DNA of 64,000 nucleotides from Ralstonia sp. SET104 (lineage in GTDB: Bacteria > Pseudomonadota > Gammaproteobacteria > Burkholderiales > Burkholderiaceae): contig NZ_BHVX01000004.1 in assembly GCF_003851545.1 (NCBI RefSeq), positions 62,001-126,000 of the forward strand, given 5' to 3'. Below the pieces are notes generated by a model that was not told where the DNA came from, made no database searches, and saw only the letters and a list, made by a program, of their open reading frames with translations. The position numbers and the translations under genes were made by a program. The first letter of the stretch is position 1; each line of letters begins with the position of its first letter. Shown piece by piece: positions 44,419-56,277 of this stretch.

Positions 44419-46107
44419 TTACTGATTGGTTTCGTTCAGCTTGGCCTTCAGCAGCGCGCCGAGGTTCGTGGTACCAGCCGCGCCGGTATCCGCCGAGAAC
44501 TTCTGCATCGCTTCCTGTTGGTCGGCGCTGTCCTTGGCCTTGATGGAGACGTTGATGTTGCGCGACTTGCGATCGATGTTGACGATCATCGCGGTCATCG
44601 TTTCGCCTTCCTTCAGCACGTTGCGGGCGTCTTCCACGCGGTCACTCGAGATTTCCGAGGCGCGCAGGTAACCTTCCACGTCGTCAGCCAACTGCACCAC
44701 GGCGCCCTTCGGATCAACGGCCTTGATCGTGACCTGCACGATCGAACCCTTGTCGTTGGTCGAGATGAAGTTGTTGAACGGGTCACCCGACAGTTGCTTG
44801 ATACCCAGCGAGATGCGTTCCTTGTCGACGTCGATGGCCAGCACAACGGCTTCCACTTCGTCGCCCTTCTTGTACTTGCGAACGGCCTCTTCGCCGGTTT
44901 CTTGCCACGACAGGTCCGACAGGTGCACCAGGCCGTCGATGCCGCCCGGCAGACCGATGAACACGCCGAAGTCGGTGATGGACTTGATCTGGCCAGCCAG
45001 CTTGTCGCCCTTCTTCTGGTTGCGCGCGAAATCGTCCCACGGGTTGGCCTTGCATTGCTTCATGCCCAGGCTGATACGACGCTTGTCTTCGTCGATATCC
45101 AGAACCATGACTTCCACTTCGTCGCCCAGCTGGACAACCTTGGACGGGGCCACGTTCTTGTTGGTCCAGTCCATTTCCGACACGTGCACCAGACCTTCGA
45201 TACCGGCTTCGATCTCGACGAACGCGCCGTAGTCGGTCAGGTTGGTCACCTTGCCGAACAGGCGGGTGCCTTGCGGGTAGCGGCGCGAGATGCCAACCCA
45301 CGGATCTTCGCCCAGTTGCTTGACACCCAGCGAGACGCGGTTCTTCTCTTGGTCGAACTTGAGGATCTTGGCGGTGATTTCCTGGCCAACCGACAGCACT
45401 TCGCTCGGGTGACGCACACGACGCCATGCCAAGTCGGTGATGTGCAGCAGACCGTCGATGCCACCCAGATCCACGAACGCGCCGTAGTCGGTGATGTTCT
45501 TGACGATACCGTTGACGATCGCGCCTTCCTTGAGCGTTTCCATCAGCTTCTGACGCTCTTCGCCCAGCGTGGCTTCAACCACGGCACGGCGCGACAGCAC
45601 AACGTTGTTGCGCTTGCGGTCCAGCTTGATGACCTTGAATTCGAGGGTCTTGCCTTCGTACGGCGTGGTGTCCTTGATCGGACGCACGTCGACGAGCGAA
45701 CCCGGCAGGAATGCACGAATACCGTTGACCATGACGGTCAGGCCGCCCTTCACCTTGCCGGTCACGGTACCGGAGATGATCTCGCCGGATTCCAGTGCCT
45801 TCTCAAGGTTCAGCCACGAAGCCAGGCGCTTGGCCTTGTCGCGCGACAGGATGGTGTCGCCGTAGCCGTTTTCCAGTGCGTCGATCGCGACCGAAACGTA
45901 GTCGCCGACTTGCACTTCCAGCTCGCCCTGGTCGTTCAGGAATTCTTCGACCGGAACAAATGCTTCGGACTTCAGGCCCGCGTTCACAACGACGAAGTTG
46001 TGGTCGATACGCACAACTTCCGCAGAGATCACTTCACCCGCCTTCATATTGGAACGGGCGATCGACTCTTCGAACAGGGCGGCAAAAGATTCGTTAGTTT
46101 GGGACAT
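44419..46107 (-). CDS. rpsA: 30S ribosomal protein S1
   Basis: 562 residues, typical of the six-repeat S1. Successive S1 RNA-binding domains are visible, with recurring motifs such as [40 protein letters not shown] and [21 protein letters not shown]1 unfolds mRNA on the 30S subunit. The start [15 protein letters not shown] at 46107 is preceded by only a weak ribosome-binding site, as in other rpsA genes, which are autoregulated. It lies between cmk and ihfB. Confidence 0.97.
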   Translation of the reverse strand: MSQTNESFAALFEESIARSNMKAGEVISAEVVRIDHNFVVVNAGLKSEAFVPVEEFLNDQGELEVQVGDYVSVAIDALENGYGDTILSRDKAKRLASWLNLEKALESGEIISGTVTGKVKGGLTVMVNGIRAFLPGSLVDVRPIKDTTPYEGKTLEFKVIKLDRKRNNVVLSRRAVVEATLGEERQKLMETLKEGAIVNGIVKNITDYGAFVDLGGIDGLLHITDLAWRRVRHPSEVLSVGQEITAKILKFDQEKNRVSLGVKQLGEDPWVGISRRYPQGTRLFGKVTNLTDYGAFVEIEAGIEGLVHVSEMDWTNKNVAPSKVVQLGDEVEVMVLDIDEDKRRISLGMKQCKANPWDDFARNQKKGDKLAGQIKSITDFGVFIGLPGGIDGLVHLSDLSWQETGEEAVRKYKKGDEVEAVVLAIDVDKERISLGIKQLSGDPFNNFISTNDKGSIVQVTIKAVDPKGAVVQLADDVEGYLRASEISSDRVEDARNVLKEGETMTAMIVNIDRKSRNINVSIKAKDSADQQEAMQKFSADTGAAGTTNLGALLKAKLNETNQ

Positions 46108-46193
46108 AAAAATAAGCATCCGCAGAACATGCCTCGCACAGCTTTCGCTCAATTGGCGAAGACACGCGCATGCGGGGTTACGAGTTGAAAAAC

Positions 46194-46218
46194 CGCCGGC
46201 AGCAACATACCACCGGCG
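46194..46218 (-). terminator. possible hairpin terminator between cmk and rpsA
   Basis: A 6-bp stem (CGCCGG/CCGGCG, 13-base loop) followed on the minus strand by GTTTTTC. It is weak; it may adjust the ratio of S1 to the upstream genes rather than end the unit. Confidence 0.35.
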
Positions 46219-46241
46219 CCGATCGGACCAGATCAGCCGGC

Positions 46242-46937
46242 TCAGTTCGCCTTGTTGGCGCTCTGCACCTGCCGGTACCAGTCCAGTACCTGCGCGACGA
46301 CTTCATCAACCGTCATGTCGGACGAATCAAGTTGTCGCGCATCCTGCGCCGGACGCAGCGGCGCGACGCTGCGGGTGCAATCCCGCAAATCACGCGCTTC
46401 CAAGTCCTGCGAAAGACTTTCCACTGTAGCAGAAAAACCCTTTGCAATCAATTGTTTATAGCGCCGCTCGGCGCGTGCCTGCACGCTTGCCGTGAGGAAC
46501 ACCTTGAGCACCGCCTCGGGGAAAACCACCGTGCCCATATCGCGGCCGTCGGCCACGAGGCCGGGTGCTTCCAGGAACGCTCGCTGGCGGGCATGCAACG
46601 CCTCACGCACCGCCCCATGTACGGCGATGGCCGAGGCTTGGTTGCCAACCGATTCGTGACGTAATGCCAAGCTCACATCTTCACCCTTGAGCCAGATGTG
46701 ATCTGCCTTGAAGCGAACCTCCAGCGTGCTCGCGATGCGTACAAGATTGTCGACATCGTGCTCATCGACGTTCTCGCGCATGCTGGCAAGCGCCACCAGG
46801 CGATACAACGATCCGCTGTCAAGCAGGTGAAAGCCAAGCAAATCCGCGACCTGATGGGCGACAGTGCCCTTTCCAGATGCAGTCGGACCGTCGATAGTGA
46901 TGACCGGATACAGCATGGAGGCAGCAGCGTCGGACAT
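46242..46937 (-). CDS. cmk: cytidylate kinase
   Basis: 231 residues. Cmk phosphorylates CMP and dCMP. Walker A reads [18 protein letters not shown] near residues 15-32, with [13 protein letters not shown], the CMP-specific insert, and [13 protein letters not shown]. The ATG at 46937 is the longest start; MLYPV at 46916 is an alternative and neither has a clear ribosome-binding site. It lies 27 bases after aroA. Confidence 0.95.
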   Translation of the reverse strand: MSDAAASMLYPVITIDGPTASGKGTVAHQVADLLGFHLLDSGSLYRLVALASMRENVDEHDVDNLVRIASTLEVRFKADHIWLKGEDVSLALRHESVGNQASAIAVHGAVREALHARQRAFLEAPGLVADGRDMGTVVFPEAVLKVFLTASVQARAERRYKQLIAKGFSATVESLSQDLEARDLRDCTRSVAPLRPAQDARQLDSSDMTVDEVVAQVLDWYRQVQSANKAN

Positions 46938-46964
46938 AAGGAAGTACGGGCGGTTAATTGCGCT

Positions 46965-48269
46965 TTAAGCGGTAAGGCCACCGAACGCGGTGAAGTATTC
47001 CGGGAACGTCTTGGCGACGCACCGCGGGTCGTTGATGCGCACCGGCACCGGGCCGAACGCGGCCAGCGAGAATGCCATCGCCATGCGGTGGTCATCGTAG
47101 GTATCAATTCCGCCGGCGGGCGGGGTCCACTGCGACGGAGGCGTCACACGAATGTAGTCAGCACCCTCCTCGACCTCGGCGCCGAGCTTGCGCAGTTCGG
47201 TGGCCATGGCGCTCAGGCGGTCGGTTTCCTTGACGCGCCAGCTTGCAATGTTGGTGAGGGTGGTAGTGCCGTCGGCAAACAGAGCCGCCACGGCCAGCGT
47301 CATTGCCGCGTCGGGAATGTGGTTGCAATCCAACTCGACCGCGTGCAGCTTGCCGTCGTCGCGCTCGACGCCGCGCACTTCAATCCAGTTGCCGCCAGCC
47401 ATGACGTTGGCGCCCATGCGATTGAGCGCATCGGCAAAGCGGACGTCGCCCTGGATGCTGGACATACCGACGCCTTCCACGCGCACCGGCCCGCCACCAA
47501 GCGCGCCGGCCGCCAGAAAGTACGATGCTGACGAAGCATCGCCTTCCACAAAGATCTCGCCCGGCGCCTTGTAAGTGATGCCTGTCGGCACCGTGAATGA
47601 CGCCCAGCCGTCGCGCGCAACCTGCACGCCAAAGCGCGCCATCAGGTTCAGCGTGATCTCGATGTAGGGCTTGGAGATCAGTTCTCCGACGACTTCAATT
47701 GTGACGTTGCCAGCCGGTTCCACCAGCGGCAAGGTCATCAGCAATGCCGTCAGGAATTGGCTCGAAACATCGCCGCGCACGCGGATCGGCGCGTCGATCT
47801 TGACTGGCGCGGCGTGGATCGCCAGCGGCGGATAGCCTGCGTTGCCGGAGTAGTCGATACGCGCGCCGACTTGGCGCAGGCCGTCGACCAAGTCGCCAAT
47901 CGGGCGCTCGTGCATGCGTGGCACGCCGTGCAGGGTGTACTCGCCGCCTTGCAGCGCAAGCGCCGCGGTCAGCGGACGAATGGCCGTGCCTGCGTTGCCC
48001 ATGAACAGATCAGCCGATTTGACCGGGAAGCGGCCGCCGGTGCCGGTGACGCGGTAGGCGTTCTCGCCCAGGTCTTCTACCGAGACGCCGAGCTTGCCGA
48101 GTGCATCCAGCATGACGCGAGTGTCATCGGAGTCGAGCAGGTCGCGCACGATGGTTTCGCCCTGCGCGAGGGCAGCCAATAGCAGCACGCGGTTGGAGAT
48201 GCTCTTTGAGCCCGGCAGCTTGATGGTGCCGCGCGCCGTCTTCAGCGGACCGACGTCGAGATGTTCCAT
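46965..48269 (-). CDS. aroA: 3-phosphoshikimate 1-carboxyvinyltransferase (EPSP synthase)
   Basis: 434 residues. It adds enolpyruvate to shikimate 3-phosphate on the way to chorismate and is the glyphosate target. Motifs are [20 protein letters not shown] near 18-37, [18 protein letters not shown] (class I GNAGTA), and [20 protein letters not shown]. The ATG at 48269 gives [14 protein letters not shown]. It lies 25 bases from tyrA, feeding the same pathway. Confidence 0.96.
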   Translation of the reverse strand: MEHLDVGPLKTARGTIKLPGSKSISNRVLLLAALAQGETIVRDLLDSDDTRVMLDALGKLGVSVEDLGENAYRVTGTGGRFPVKSADLFMGNAGTAIRPLTAALALQGGEYTLHGVPRMHERPIGDLVDGLRQVGARIDYSGNAGYPPLAIHAAPVKIDAPIRVRGDVSSQFLTALLMTLPLVEPAGNVTIEVVGELISKPYIEITLNLMARFGVQVARDGWASFTVPTGITYKAPGEIFVEGDASSASYFLAAGALGGGPVRVEGVGMSSIQGDVRFADALNRMGANVMAGGNWIEVRGVERDDGKLHAVELDCNHIPDAAMTLAVAALFADGTTTLTNIASWRVKETDRLSAMATELRKLGAEVEEGADYIRVTPPSQWTPPAGGIDTYDDHRMAMAFSLAAFGPVPVRINDPRCVAKTFPEYFTAFGGLTA

Positions 48270-48294
48270 GAATCCAGTCAGTTCAAAACAAACG

Positions 48295-49191
48295 TTATTC
48301 GGGTTGGGTGGTCGGCGCCACGCGCTGCGGCCACGCCAGGCGTGCTTCACTTGCGCGGCGGAACACACGCTCAAGCGAGGCGCCATCGCGCTCGGCAATC
48401 ATTGTCTTCAGGCGGCCGATCACCGCCTCGTAGGTATTCAATTCGCGCAGCAGCGCCTCGCGATTGGACAAGCAGATGTCCCGCCACATCTCGGGCGACG
48501 ACGCTGCGATGCGCGTGAAATCACGAAAGCCACCGCCGGCAAAATCGAGCTTGAGTGCACCGTCTTCAGCATTGATGATTTGCGCGACCAGCGCGTACGA
48601 CAGCACGTGCGGCAGGTGGCTGACGGCAGCAAACACGGCATCGTGCTGCACGGCCGACATGATGTGGCAATACGCACCCACCGCTTCCCACATCGCCTGC
48701 ACGCGGGCGACATCGCTGCGCCTGTTTTCCTGCAGCGGACACAGCACGGTCTTTTTGCCGACGTAGAGATCAGCCAGCGCGGCTTGCACGCCATTCAACT
48801 CACGGCCAGCAATCGGATGCGCCGGTACAAACTGACTGACCTGGTCGCCCAATGCCGTCTTGGCGGCCATGATGACGTCAGACTTGGTACTACCGGCGTC
48901 CGTGACGATCGTGTCCGGGCCAAGGTGTGGCTGCATCGCGAGCAGCAGCGGCAATGTCTGCGCCACGGGAGCGCACACCACCACCATGTCGGCACCGCGC
49001 ACAGCCTCTTCCATCGGCAGGGCTTCGTCGATCACGCCCAGCCGGACCGCCGCCTCCAGCGACGCGGCCGACCGCCCAACACCCACGACATGCCCGACCA
49101 CGCCCGCGCGACGCAACCCCAGCGCCAACGAACCGCCAATCAGGCCGACGCCGACAACCACCAATCGGGAACTGGAAAAAGAAGAGGCCAC
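48295..49191 (-). CDS. tyrA: prephenate dehydrogenase
   Basis: 298 residues, a stand-alone TyrA without chorismate mutase. It converts prephenate to 4-hydroxyphenylpyruvate for tyrosine. NAD-binding [20 protein letters not shown] at the start and the conserved [20 protein letters not shown] are clear. The start is a GTG at 49191 ([15 protein letters not shown]); the longer frame carries a Lys/Arg/Trp-rich extension unlike the family. Confidence 0.93.
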   Translation of the reverse strand: MASSFSSSRLVVVGVGLIGGSLALGLRRAGVVGHVVGVGRSAASLEAAVRLGVIDEALPMEEAVRGADMVVVCAPVAQTLPLLLAMQPHLGPDTIVTDAGSTKSDVIMAAKTALGDQVSQFVPAHPIAGRELNGVQAALADLYVGKKTVLCPLQENRRSDVARVQAMWEAVGAYCHIMSAVQHDAVFAAVSHLPHVLSYALVAQIINAEDGALKLDFAGGGFRDFTRIAASSPEMWRDICLSNREALLRELNTYEAVIGRLKTMIAERDGASLERVFRRASEARLAWPQRVAPTTQPE

Positions 49192-49288
49192 AACACCGCC
49201 CTGCCAGAAAAAAACAAAGCGGCATTGTAGCCCGATGTGCACAGCGCCCGAGGCCCAAACCAGGGCCTTGTGGCGGTTGCGACAGAAG

Positions 49289-50413
49289 TTACGCCGCGGC
49301 TTTTTCTTGCGCCAGCGCCACTTCCAGCGCATCGATGAAGGTGGCGTTTTCTTCCGCCAAGCCAATGCTGACGCGCAGCCATTGTGGCAAGCCGTAGTTG
49401 CCGACCGGACGCACGATCACACCTTGCTTGAGCAGCGCAACGTTCACGCGCGCCCCGGCGCTGTCGTCGTCGCCCACGCGAACCAGCACGAAGTTGCCCG
49501 ACGATGGGACGTACTGCAGGCCAAGGCGATCAAACGCTTCAGTCAATTGCACATAGCCAGCGGCGTTCAGCTCGGCGGATTGACGCAGGAATTGCGCATC
49601 ATTGAGCGCCGCCACGGCTGCCGCCTGGGCCAAGCTGTTTACGTTGAACGGCTGGCGAATGCGGTTGAGCAGGTCGGTCAACTGCGGCTGCGCAATGCCG
49701 TAGCCGACACGCAGTCCAGCCAGCCCGTACGCCTTGGAGAACGTGCGCGACACCAGCAGGTTCGGATACTGGCGCACCCAGGCGGTGGAGTCGTACTGCT
49801 GTTCAGGCTTGAGAAATTCGTTGTACGCCTCATCCAACACCACCACAACCGTCGGCGGCACCTTGGCCAGGAACGCAGCAATCTCATCGGCCGACAGGAA
49901 CGTGCCGGTCGGGTTGTTGGGATTGGCGATGTAGATCAGGCGTGTGTCCGGCGTAATGGCAGCGGCCATCGCGTCGAGGTCGTGGCCGTAGTCACGCGCA
50001 GGCACTTCAATGGCACGCGCACCGACTTCCTGCGCTGCCAGCGCATACACGGCAAACGAATGCTGCGCATAAATCACGCCCTGCCCCGGCGACACCAGCG
50101 CACGGGCTGCCAACTCGAGAATGTCATTGCTGCCGTTGCCGAGCGTGATCCACGCTTGCGGCACGCCAAACTTGGCATGCAGCGCGGCCTTCAGACTGAA
50201 ACCGTTGGCATCCGGGTAGCGCGCCAGTTCATCGATGGCTGCGGCCATCGCGTTCTTGGCCGACTGCGGCATGCCCAGCGGGTTTTCGTTAGACGCCAGT
50301 TTGATGATGCGCGCGGCATCCAGATCAAACTCGCGTGCCACTTCGGAAATCGGCTTGCCGGCCACATAGGGGGCGATGGCGCGAACATACTCCGGGCCGA
50401 ACTGCAAAGACAT
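49289..50413 (-). CDS. hisC: histidinol-phosphate aminotransferase
   Basis: 374 residues. HisC transaminates imidazole acetol phosphate in histidine synthesis; in this aromatic cluster it may also act on aromatic keto acids or prephenate. The PLP lysine is in SRTFSKAYGLAGLRVGYG, with ANPNNPTGTFL upstream. GGAGGAG precedes the ATG at 50413. It lies between pheA and tyrA. Confidence 0.93.
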   Translation of the reverse strand: MSLQFGPEYVRAIAPYVAGKPISEVAREFDLDAARIIKLASNENPLGMPQSAKNAMAAAIDELARYPDANGFSLKAALHAKFGVPQAWITLGNGSNDILELAARALVSPGQGVIYAQHSFAVYALAAQEVGARAIEVPARDYGHDLDAMAAAITPDTRLIYIANPNNPTGTFLSADEIAAFLAKVPPTVVVVLDEAYNEFLKPEQQYDSTAWVRQYPNLLVSRTFSKAYGLAGLRVGYGIAQPQLTDLLNRIRQPFNVNSLAQAAAVAALNDAQFLRQSAELNAAGYVQLTEAFDRLGLQYVPSSGNFVLVRVGDDDSAGARVNVALLKQGVIVRPVGNYGLPQWLRVSIGLAEENATFIDALEVALAQEKAAA

Positions 50414-50465
50414 GGGGTGCTCCTCCGTTATCGACGCTCCGCCCATGCAGAGCGCGTTGAATCCC

Positions 50466-51581
50466 TCAATGTGCCGAGGGATAGGACCCCAGCACCTTGA
50501 AATACGCCGCGTCGTGACGCAGTTTTTCCAGCGCGCGCGCTACCTGCGGGTCACGCTGATGGCCTTCCACGTCAACGTAGAAGTAGTACTCCCACGCGCC
50601 GCTGCGCGCCGGGCGCGACTCGAAGCGGCACATCGACACGCCGTTCTCTGCCAACGGCGCCAGCAACTTGTAGACCGCGCCGGCCTCGTTCGGCACTGAC
50701 AGAATCAACGACGTCTGATCGCGCCCGCTCGGCTCCGTCTCGTAGTTGCCGATCACGACGAAGCGCGTGCGGTTGTGCGGATCATCTTCCACATTGGCGC
50801 GCACCACGTGCAGGCCGTAGCGGTTGGCCGCCTGCACGCTTGCCAGCGCGGCAACGGTTTCATCCTCGCCAGCCATACGCGCGGCCTCGGCATTGCTCGA
50901 TACGGCTTCGCGCGGCAGGTTCGGATAGTTCGTGTTCAACCACCGTTGGCACTGCGCCAGTGCCTGCGCATGTGCACGCACCACCTTCACCTGCGACATG
51001 TCGCCTGTTTTGTGCAGCAGGTTGTGGTGCACCCGCAACGCAATCTCGCCGCTGATCTTCAGCGACGTCTGCAAAAACAGATCGAGCGTGCGCGACACCA
51101 CGCCTTCCGTCGAATTCTCGACCGGCACCACACCGCAATCGACCGTGCCGGACTCCGCCGCACGGAACACCTCATCAATGCTCGGGCACGGCAGCGGCTG
51201 GATCTCGTGACCAAAATGCGCGATCACCGCCTGTTCCGAGAACGTGCCCGCCGGGCCCAGGTAACCGATGCGCAGCGCCTGCTCCAGGCCACGGCAGGCA
51301 GACATCACCTCGCGCCAGATGGCGGCGATGCTCTCGTCGTGCAGCGGCCCTTGATTGCCCGACTGCATTTTTCGGATGACCTGCAGTTCGCGGTCTGGCC
51401 GGAATGCCGGTGACGAATAACGCTTCTTTACTTCGCCCACTTCCTGCGCCACCCGGGCGCGGTCAGAGAGCAGCGCAAGCAACTGATTGTCGATCGCGTC
51501 GATCTGCGTGCGCAACGGCGCAAGCTCCGCCGCTAGTGCGGTGTCCTTGTTTTGCTTCGTATCGTCTGACTGACTGGTCAT
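50466..51581 (-). CDS. pheA: chorismate mutase / prephenate dehydratase (P-protein)
   Basis: 371 residues with three domains: AroQ chorismate mutase (LAPLRTQIDAIDNQLLALLS, about 20-95), prephenate dehydratase (IGYLGPAGTFSEQAVIAHFG to NRTRFVVIG, about 105-285), and a C-terminal ACT domain with the phenylalanine-binding CRFESRPARSGAWEYYFYV. It makes phenylpyruvate from chorismate and is feedback-inhibited by phenylalanine. The ATG at 51581 gives MTSQSDDTKQNK. Confidence 0.96.
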   Translation of the reverse strand: MTSQSDDTKQNKDTALAAELAPLRTQIDAIDNQLLALLSDRARVAQEVGEVKKRYSSPAFRPDRELQVIRKMQSGNQGPLHDESIAAIWREVMSACRGLEQALRIGYLGPAGTFSEQAVIAHFGHEIQPLPCPSIDEVFRAAESGTVDCGVVPVENSTEGVVSRTLDLFLQTSLKISGEIALRVHHNLLHKTGDMSQVKVVRAHAQALAQCQRWLNTNYPNLPREAVSSNAEAARMAGEDETVAALASVQAANRYGLHVVRANVEDDPHNRTRFVVIGNYETEPSGRDQTSLILSVPNEAGAVYKLLAPLAENGVSMCRFESRPARSGAWEYYFYVDVEGHQRDPQVARALEKLRHDAAYFKVLGSYPSAH

Positions 51582-51668
51582 TGTAGGAATCGGGTTCGGC
51601 AACGGATTGCAAATTGCCGCGCGAAGCGGGCACTTCGCGCAATGTTCTGCCGTGATTGAGGGCCAGAT

Positions 51669-52805
51669 TTAGGCGCACGCCCGCTCAAATTCGCGCATGA
51701 AGTCGACCAGCGCCTCTACGCCTTCCAGCGGCATCGCGTTGTAGATGCTCGCCCGCATGCCGCCCACGGACTTGTGGCCCTTGAGTTGCACCAACCCGCG
51801 CTCGCGCGCCTGCGTGAGAAACGCCTCGTTGCGGGATTCGTCGTTGAGGAAGAACGGCACGTTCATGCGCGAACGGCACGTCGGGTGAATTTCATTGCGA
51901 TAGAAGCTGCTGGCGTCGATAAAGTCGTACAGCATCTTCGACTTGATGATGTTGCGTGTCTCCAATGCCTCCACGCCGCCCTGGCGTTTGATCCACTGGA
52001 ACACGAGGCCCGCGATATAGATCGCATAGGTGGGCGGCGTGTTGTACATCGAGCCGTTCTCGGCCACCAGACGCCAGTTGAATGCCGACGGGCACAGCGG
52101 ATGTGCATGGCCCAACAGATCCTTGCGCACGATGGCAATCGTCAGGCCGGCGGGGCCAATGTTCTTTTGCGCGCCACCGTACAGGACTTGATAGCCGTTC
52201 CAATCGATCGGTCGCGAAAGGATGTGGCTCGACACATCAGCCACCACCACACGCCCATGCGCCTGACCAACATCGGGCGTTTCCTGGTATTCCACGCCGA
52301 CGATGGTTTCGTTCGTGCACAGGTGCACGTAGGCGGCATCGGACGACAGTTTCCAGCTCGATACATCCGGAATCTTGTGAAAACGCTCGGCCTCGCTGGT
52401 GGCAGCAATATTCACCTCACCGTACTTGCGCGCTTCCTGCTGCGACTTGATCGACCACGTGCCGGTGACGACGTAGTCCGCCTTCGGGGCATCCGCCGAC
52501 AGCCGGCGCATCAGGTTCAGCGGCACGATGGCGTTCTCGGCGATGGCGCCGCCTTGCAGGAAGAGGATTTCGTAGTTGTCCGGCACCGCCAACAGCTGAC
52601 GCAGATCGCCAAAAGCCGCCGCCAGGATGCTTTCAAACTCGCGGCCGCGATGGCTCATTTCCATCACGCTCATGCCGCTGCCGTGCCAGGAGACCATCTC
52701 GTCTTTCGCCTGCTCCAGCACCTCGACCGGCAATACTGCCGGACCTGCCGAAAAGTTGTACACGCGCGCCTGGCTGGCTTGAAGAGCTCGATCCGCTTGG
52801 TTCAT
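51669..52805 (-). CDS. serC: phosphoserine aminotransferase
   Basis: 378 residues. SerC makes 3-phosphoserine for serine and participates in vitamin B6 synthesis. Start [26 protein letters not shown] motif, and the PLP lysine in [17 protein letters not shown]. The N-terminus is a few residues longer than in E. coli. The ATG lies 18 bases beyond a terminator-like hairpin. First gene of the serC-pheA-hisC-tyrA-aroA group. Confidence 0.95.
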   Translation of the reverse strand: MNQADRALQASQARVYNFSAGPAVLPVEVLEQAKDEMVSWHGSGMSVMEMSHRGREFESILAAAFGDLRQLLAVPDNYEILFLQGGAIAENAIVPLNLMRRLSADAPKADYVVTGTWSIKSQQEARKYGEVNIAATSEAERFHKIPDVSSWKLSSDAAYVHLCTNETIVGVEYQETPDVGQAHGRVVVADVSSHILSRPIDWNGYQVLYGGAQKNIGPAGLTIAIVRKDLLGHAHPLCPSAFNWRLVAENGSMYNTPPTYAIYIAGLVFQWIKRQGGVEALETRNIIKSKMLYDFIDASSFYRNEIHPTCRSRMNVPFFLNDESRNEAFLTQARERGLVQLKGHKSVGGMRASIYNAMPLEGVEALVDFMREFERACA

Positions 52806-52823
52806 GGGGCGAAGGACAAAAGA

Positions 52824-52859
52824 AAAATGGCTGTCTGGGCGCAAACCCAAACAGCCATT
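52824..52859 (-). terminator. terminator between the DUF2059 gene and serC
   Basis: The 9-bp stem AATGGCTGT/ACAGCCATT extends inward by TGGG/CCCA across one mismatch and ends on the minus strand in TTTTTCTTTT. It starts only 19 bases before serC, so it could also attenuate serC. Confidence 0.75.
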
Positions 52860-52918
52860 ATCTACCAACTGGCGGCGCGACGGGGATTGCGCCCCGATCG
52901 CCCGCCTATGCCGGTCAA

Positions 52919-53479
52919 TTACTTCGAAGCGGCGGCAACTTCCTTGTCAGCCATGTCACGCATCTTCTTGCCGACTTGCGGGCCGTACTTCTGCATCACG
53001 TTGCCCCACACTTCCTGCATGGCCTTGCCTTGGTTAGCCATGAACTTCTGGCCGCTCGGCGTCTTCAGGAAGGCGGTCAGGTCTTTGATTTCCTGAGCCG
53101 AGTAATACTTGCCCAGCGAATCGTAGTGGGCTTGCAGAGCGTCCTTGCGGAAGGCTTCCGTGTCGAAATCCTTGCCCGCGCCGTCGGTCATACGCTGCAC
53201 AGCGCCGTTTTTCTTCAGCTTGTCGACAGCGGCCTGCTTTTGCTTGTCGTTCAGAGTCTTGTTCTCGACCAGCGCCTGCTCCAGCACCAGCGGAGCTTCC
53301 TGCTTAGCGCCGTTGGCCAGCACTTCGCCCTGACCCTTGATGGCTGCGTCGACATTCATCGTCGTCAGCAAGTCCTTGATGGCAGCCGTCTTGTCGGCGT
53401 CGCCAGCCTGCGCGAACGCGAACAGCGGAGCGAAACCAGCCACCACGATCAGATGTTTGAGTTTGAGACTCTTGTGCAT
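52919..53479 (-). CDS. DUF2059-domain secreted protein
   Basis: 186 residues. A signal peptide ([20 protein letters not shown], cleavage after AFA about 23) precedes a helical domain. The C-terminal DUF2059 part is clear: [20 protein letters not shown] then [16 protein letters not shown]. Its role is unknown. GGGAG precedes the ATG. It lies 128 bases after gyrA and its own terminator separates it from serC. Confidence 0.9.
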   Translation of the reverse strand: MHKSLKLKHLIVVAGFAPLFAFAQAGDADKTAAIKDLLTTMNVDAAIKGQGEVLANGAKQEAPLVLEQALVENKTLNDKQKQAAVDKLKKNGAVQRMTDGAGKDFDTEAFRKDALQAHYDSLGKYYSAQEIKDLTAFLKTPSGQKFMANQGKAMQEVWGNVMQKYGPQVGKKMRDMADKEVAAASK

Positions 53480-53607
53480 TGTTGCTCCCTTGAGATAAGC
53501 GTTGCGTTTAGGCCGGGCGTGTGACGCAAAAGTTCCAAGCCCTTGCCGCGCACAGGTCCGGCATCATGACAGAACTGCGCCTAGCGGCAAGCAAAAGATG
53601 TTTCTAA

Positions 53608-56277
53608 TTATGTCTCGCTGCTGTCATTCGGCTGTGCATCGGCATCCGGCGCGGCATCCGCTGCATCAGCGCCATCAATACCATCCGCACCTTCAGCGTC
53701 CGACTCCATCACACGTTGCAGCCCAGACAATTTGTTGCCCTCACCCACCGAGATGAGCGTGACACCCTGCGTGGCACGACCCATTTCACGGATCTCATCC
53801 ACACGCGTGCGAATCAGCACGCCGCCCGTCGTGATCAGCATGATTTCATCCTCCGGCGCCACCAGCGCGGCAGCCACCACCTTGCCGTTACGCTCGGAGG
53901 TCTGGATGGCAATCATGCCCTTCGTGCCGCGGCCGTGACGGGTGTATTCAGAGATCGGCGTGCGCTTGCCATAGCCATTTTCGGTGGCGGTCAGCACGCT
54001 ACCCGCCCCTGCCTGGGCCCCTTCACCCTCGGTTTCGGCAGGCGCCACCAGCATCGCGATGACCTGCTGGCTTTCCTCGAGGTTCATCCCACGGACACCA
54101 CGTGCCTGACGGCCCATCGGGCGCACGTCATTCTCATCAAAACGCACAGCCTTGCCAGCATCCGAGAACAACATCACGTCATGCTTGCCATCGGTAATAT
54201 CGGCACCGATCAGGAAATCGCCCTCATCCAGATCCACGGCGATGATGCCCGCCTTACGCGGGTTGGAGAACTCGGTAAGCGCCGTCTTCTTAACCGTGCC
54301 CTTCGAGGTGGCCATGAACACGAAGTGCTGTTCGTCAAACTGCTTGACCGGCAGGATCACGTTGATCTTCTCGCCCGGCGACAGCGGGAACATATTGACG
54401 ATCGGTCGCCCGCGCGAGTTGCGGCTGCCCTGCGGCACCTCCCACACCTTCAGCCAGTACAGGCGCCCGCGGTTCGAGAAGCACAAGATGTAATCGTGCG
54501 TGTTGGCGACAAATAGCGTGTCGATCCAATCGTCTTCCTTCGTTGCAGCAGCTTGTTTGCCACGGCCGCCCCGCTTCTGCGCACGATACTCAGAAATCGG
54601 CTGACTCTTCATATAGCCGCTGTGGGACAGTGTCACCACCAGATCTTGCGGCGTAATGAGGTCTTCTGTATCCAACTCGGTCGCATTGTGCTCGATCTGC
54701 GAGCGACGCTCATCGCCGAATTCAGCGCGGATAGTAGTAAGTTCTTCGACGATGATGGCGGTAATGCGCTCAGGGCGCGCCAGGATATCCAGCAGGTCGG
54801 CGATCTGCGCCATCACCTCGCGGTATTCCTGAACAATCTTGTCCTGCTCCAGCCCGGTGAGGCGTTGCAGGCGCATCTGCAGAATTTCCTGCGCTTGCGT
54901 GTCCGACAGCTTATAGAGACCATCATCCTGCATACCGAATGCAGGCAGCAAACCTTCCGGACGATATGCTGCACCGCCACCGGAGGTTTCGCTTTCTGCA
55001 CGGACGAGCATGTCACGCACCAGGCCCGAATCCCAGCTGCGGCTCATCAATTCGGCCTTGGCAACCGGCGGAGTCGGCGCGGCTTTAATGATCGCGATGA
55101 ACTCGTCGATATTGGCAAGCGCAACAGCCAAGCCTTCCAGGATATGGCCGCGCTCGCGCGCCTTGCGCAGATCAAAGACCGTGCGACGCGTCACCACCTC
55201 GCGGCGGTGCAGCAGGAAGCACTCCAGCATCTGGCGCAGATTCAGCAGGCGGGGCTGGCCATCAACCAGCGCCACCATGTTCATGCCAAACGTGTCCTGC
55301 AGCTGCGTATTCTTATAGAGGTTGTTAAGTACAACCTCCGGCACCTCGCCGCGTTTGAGTTCGATCACCACGCGCATGCCGGACTTGTCCGACTCGTCGC
55401 GAATGTCGGAAATGCCTTCGACGCGCTTTTCCGTCACGAGCTCGGCAATACGCTCAAGCAGCGTGCGCTTGTTAACTTGATAGGGCAGCTCGTCGACGAT
55501 GATCGCTTGGCGCTGGCCGCGATCGATATCCTCGAAGTGCGTTTTAGCGCGCATTACCACGCGGCCGCGACCGGTGCGGTAGCCCTCGCGCACACCCGAG
55601 ATGCCATAAATGATGCCAGCCGTCGGGAAATCCGGCGCCGGAATCAGTTCGATCAGCTCGTCGACCGTCGCTTCCGGATTGCGCAGCAAGTGCAGGCAGC
55701 CATCGACGACTTCATTCAAGTTGTGCGGAGGAATGTTCGTCGCCATACCCACTGCAATTCCGGACGAACCGTTGATCAGCAGGTTGGGAATGCGTGCCGG
55801 CAAAACGGACGGCTCAGTCTCAGAACCGTCGTAGTTCGGCTCGAAATTGACCGTTTCCTTATCAAGATCAGCCAGCAGTTCGTGGGCGATCTTCGACAGG
55901 CGGATTTCGGTGTAACGCATCGCCGCAGCGTTGTCGCCGTCGACCGAGCCGAAGTTACCTTGGCCATCGACCAGCATGTAGCGCAGCGAGAAGTTCTGCG
56001 CCATCCGCACGATGGTGTCGTATACAGCAGTGTCGCCGTGGGGGTGATATTTACCGATCACATCCCCGACAATACGGGCGGACTTCTTATAAGGGCGATT
56101 CCAGTCGTTGTTCAGCTCGTGCATCGAGTACAGCGCACGACGATGCACCGGTTTGAGACCATCCCGCACATCTGGAAGGGCGCGGCCTACGATCACGCTC
56201 ATCGCGTAAGCGAGGTACGAACTGCGCATTTCTTCTTCGAGCGATACCGGGAGTGTCTCTTTGGCGAATTGATCCAT
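53608..56277 (-). CDS. gyrA: DNA gyrase subunit A
   Basis: 889 residues. With GyrB it introduces negative supercoils. Start [20 protein letters not shown]; the active tyrosine is in [20 protein letters not shown], and the quinolone-determining region reads [20 protein letters not shown], with Thr at E. coli position 83 and Asp at 87, both common in susceptible species. The GyrA-box ([10 protein letters not shown]-type, here [15 protein letters not shown]) is present, and the C-terminus is acidic ([18 protein letters not shown]). The ATG at 56277 has no good ribosome-binding site. Confidence 0.97.
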   Translation of the reverse strand: MDQFAKETLPVSLEEEMRSSYLAYAMSVIVGRALPDVRDGLKPVHRRALYSMHELNNDWNRPYKKSARIVGDVIGKYHPHGDTAVYDTIVRMAQNFSLRYMLVDGQGNFGSVDGDNAAAMRYTEIRLSKIAHELLADLDKETVNFEPNYDGSETEPSVLPARIPNLLINGSSGIAVGMATNIPPHNLNEVVDGCLHLLRNPEATVDELIELIPAPDFPTAGIIYGISGVREGYRTGRGRVVMRAKTHFEDIDRGQRQAIIVDELPYQVNKRTLLERIAELVTEKRVEGISDIRDESDKSGMRVVIELKRGEVPEVVLNNLYKNTQLQDTFGMNMVALVDGQPRLLNLRQMLECFLLHRREVVTRRTVFDLRKARERGHILEGLAVALANIDEFIAIIKAAPTPPVAKAELMSRSWDSGLVRDMLVRAESETSGGGAAYRPEGLLPAFGMQDDGLYKLSDTQAQEILQMRLQRLTGLEQDKIVQEYREVMAQIADLLDILARPERITAIIVEELTTIRAEFGDERRSQIEHNATELDTEDLITPQDLVVTLSHSGYMKSQPISEYRAQKRGGRGKQAAATKEDDWIDTLFVANTHDYILCFSNRGRLYWLKVWEVPQGSRNSRGRPIVNMFPLSPGEKINVILPVKQFDEQHFVFMATSKGTVKKTALTEFSNPRKAGIIAVDLDEGDFLIGADITDGKHDVMLFSDAGKAVRFDENDVRPMGRQARGVRGMNLEESQQVIAMLVAPAETEGEGAQAGAGSVLTATENGYGKRTPISEYTRHGRGTKGMIAIQTSERNGKVVAAALVAPEDEIMLITTGGVLIRTRVDEIREMGRATQGVTLISVGEGNKLSGLQRVMESDAEGADGIDGADAADAAPDADAQPNDSSET

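Noticed and set aside
44518-46188. 556-residue plus-strand frame opposite rpsA
   Set aside because: A shadow created by GC bias at third positions; S1 repeats are clear on the minus strand.
55980-56100. Thr at GyrA position 83 as a quinolone-resistance mutation
   Set aside because: Thr is the normal residue in many non-enteric Proteobacteria such as Pseudomonas aeruginosa, and Asp87 is unchanged.
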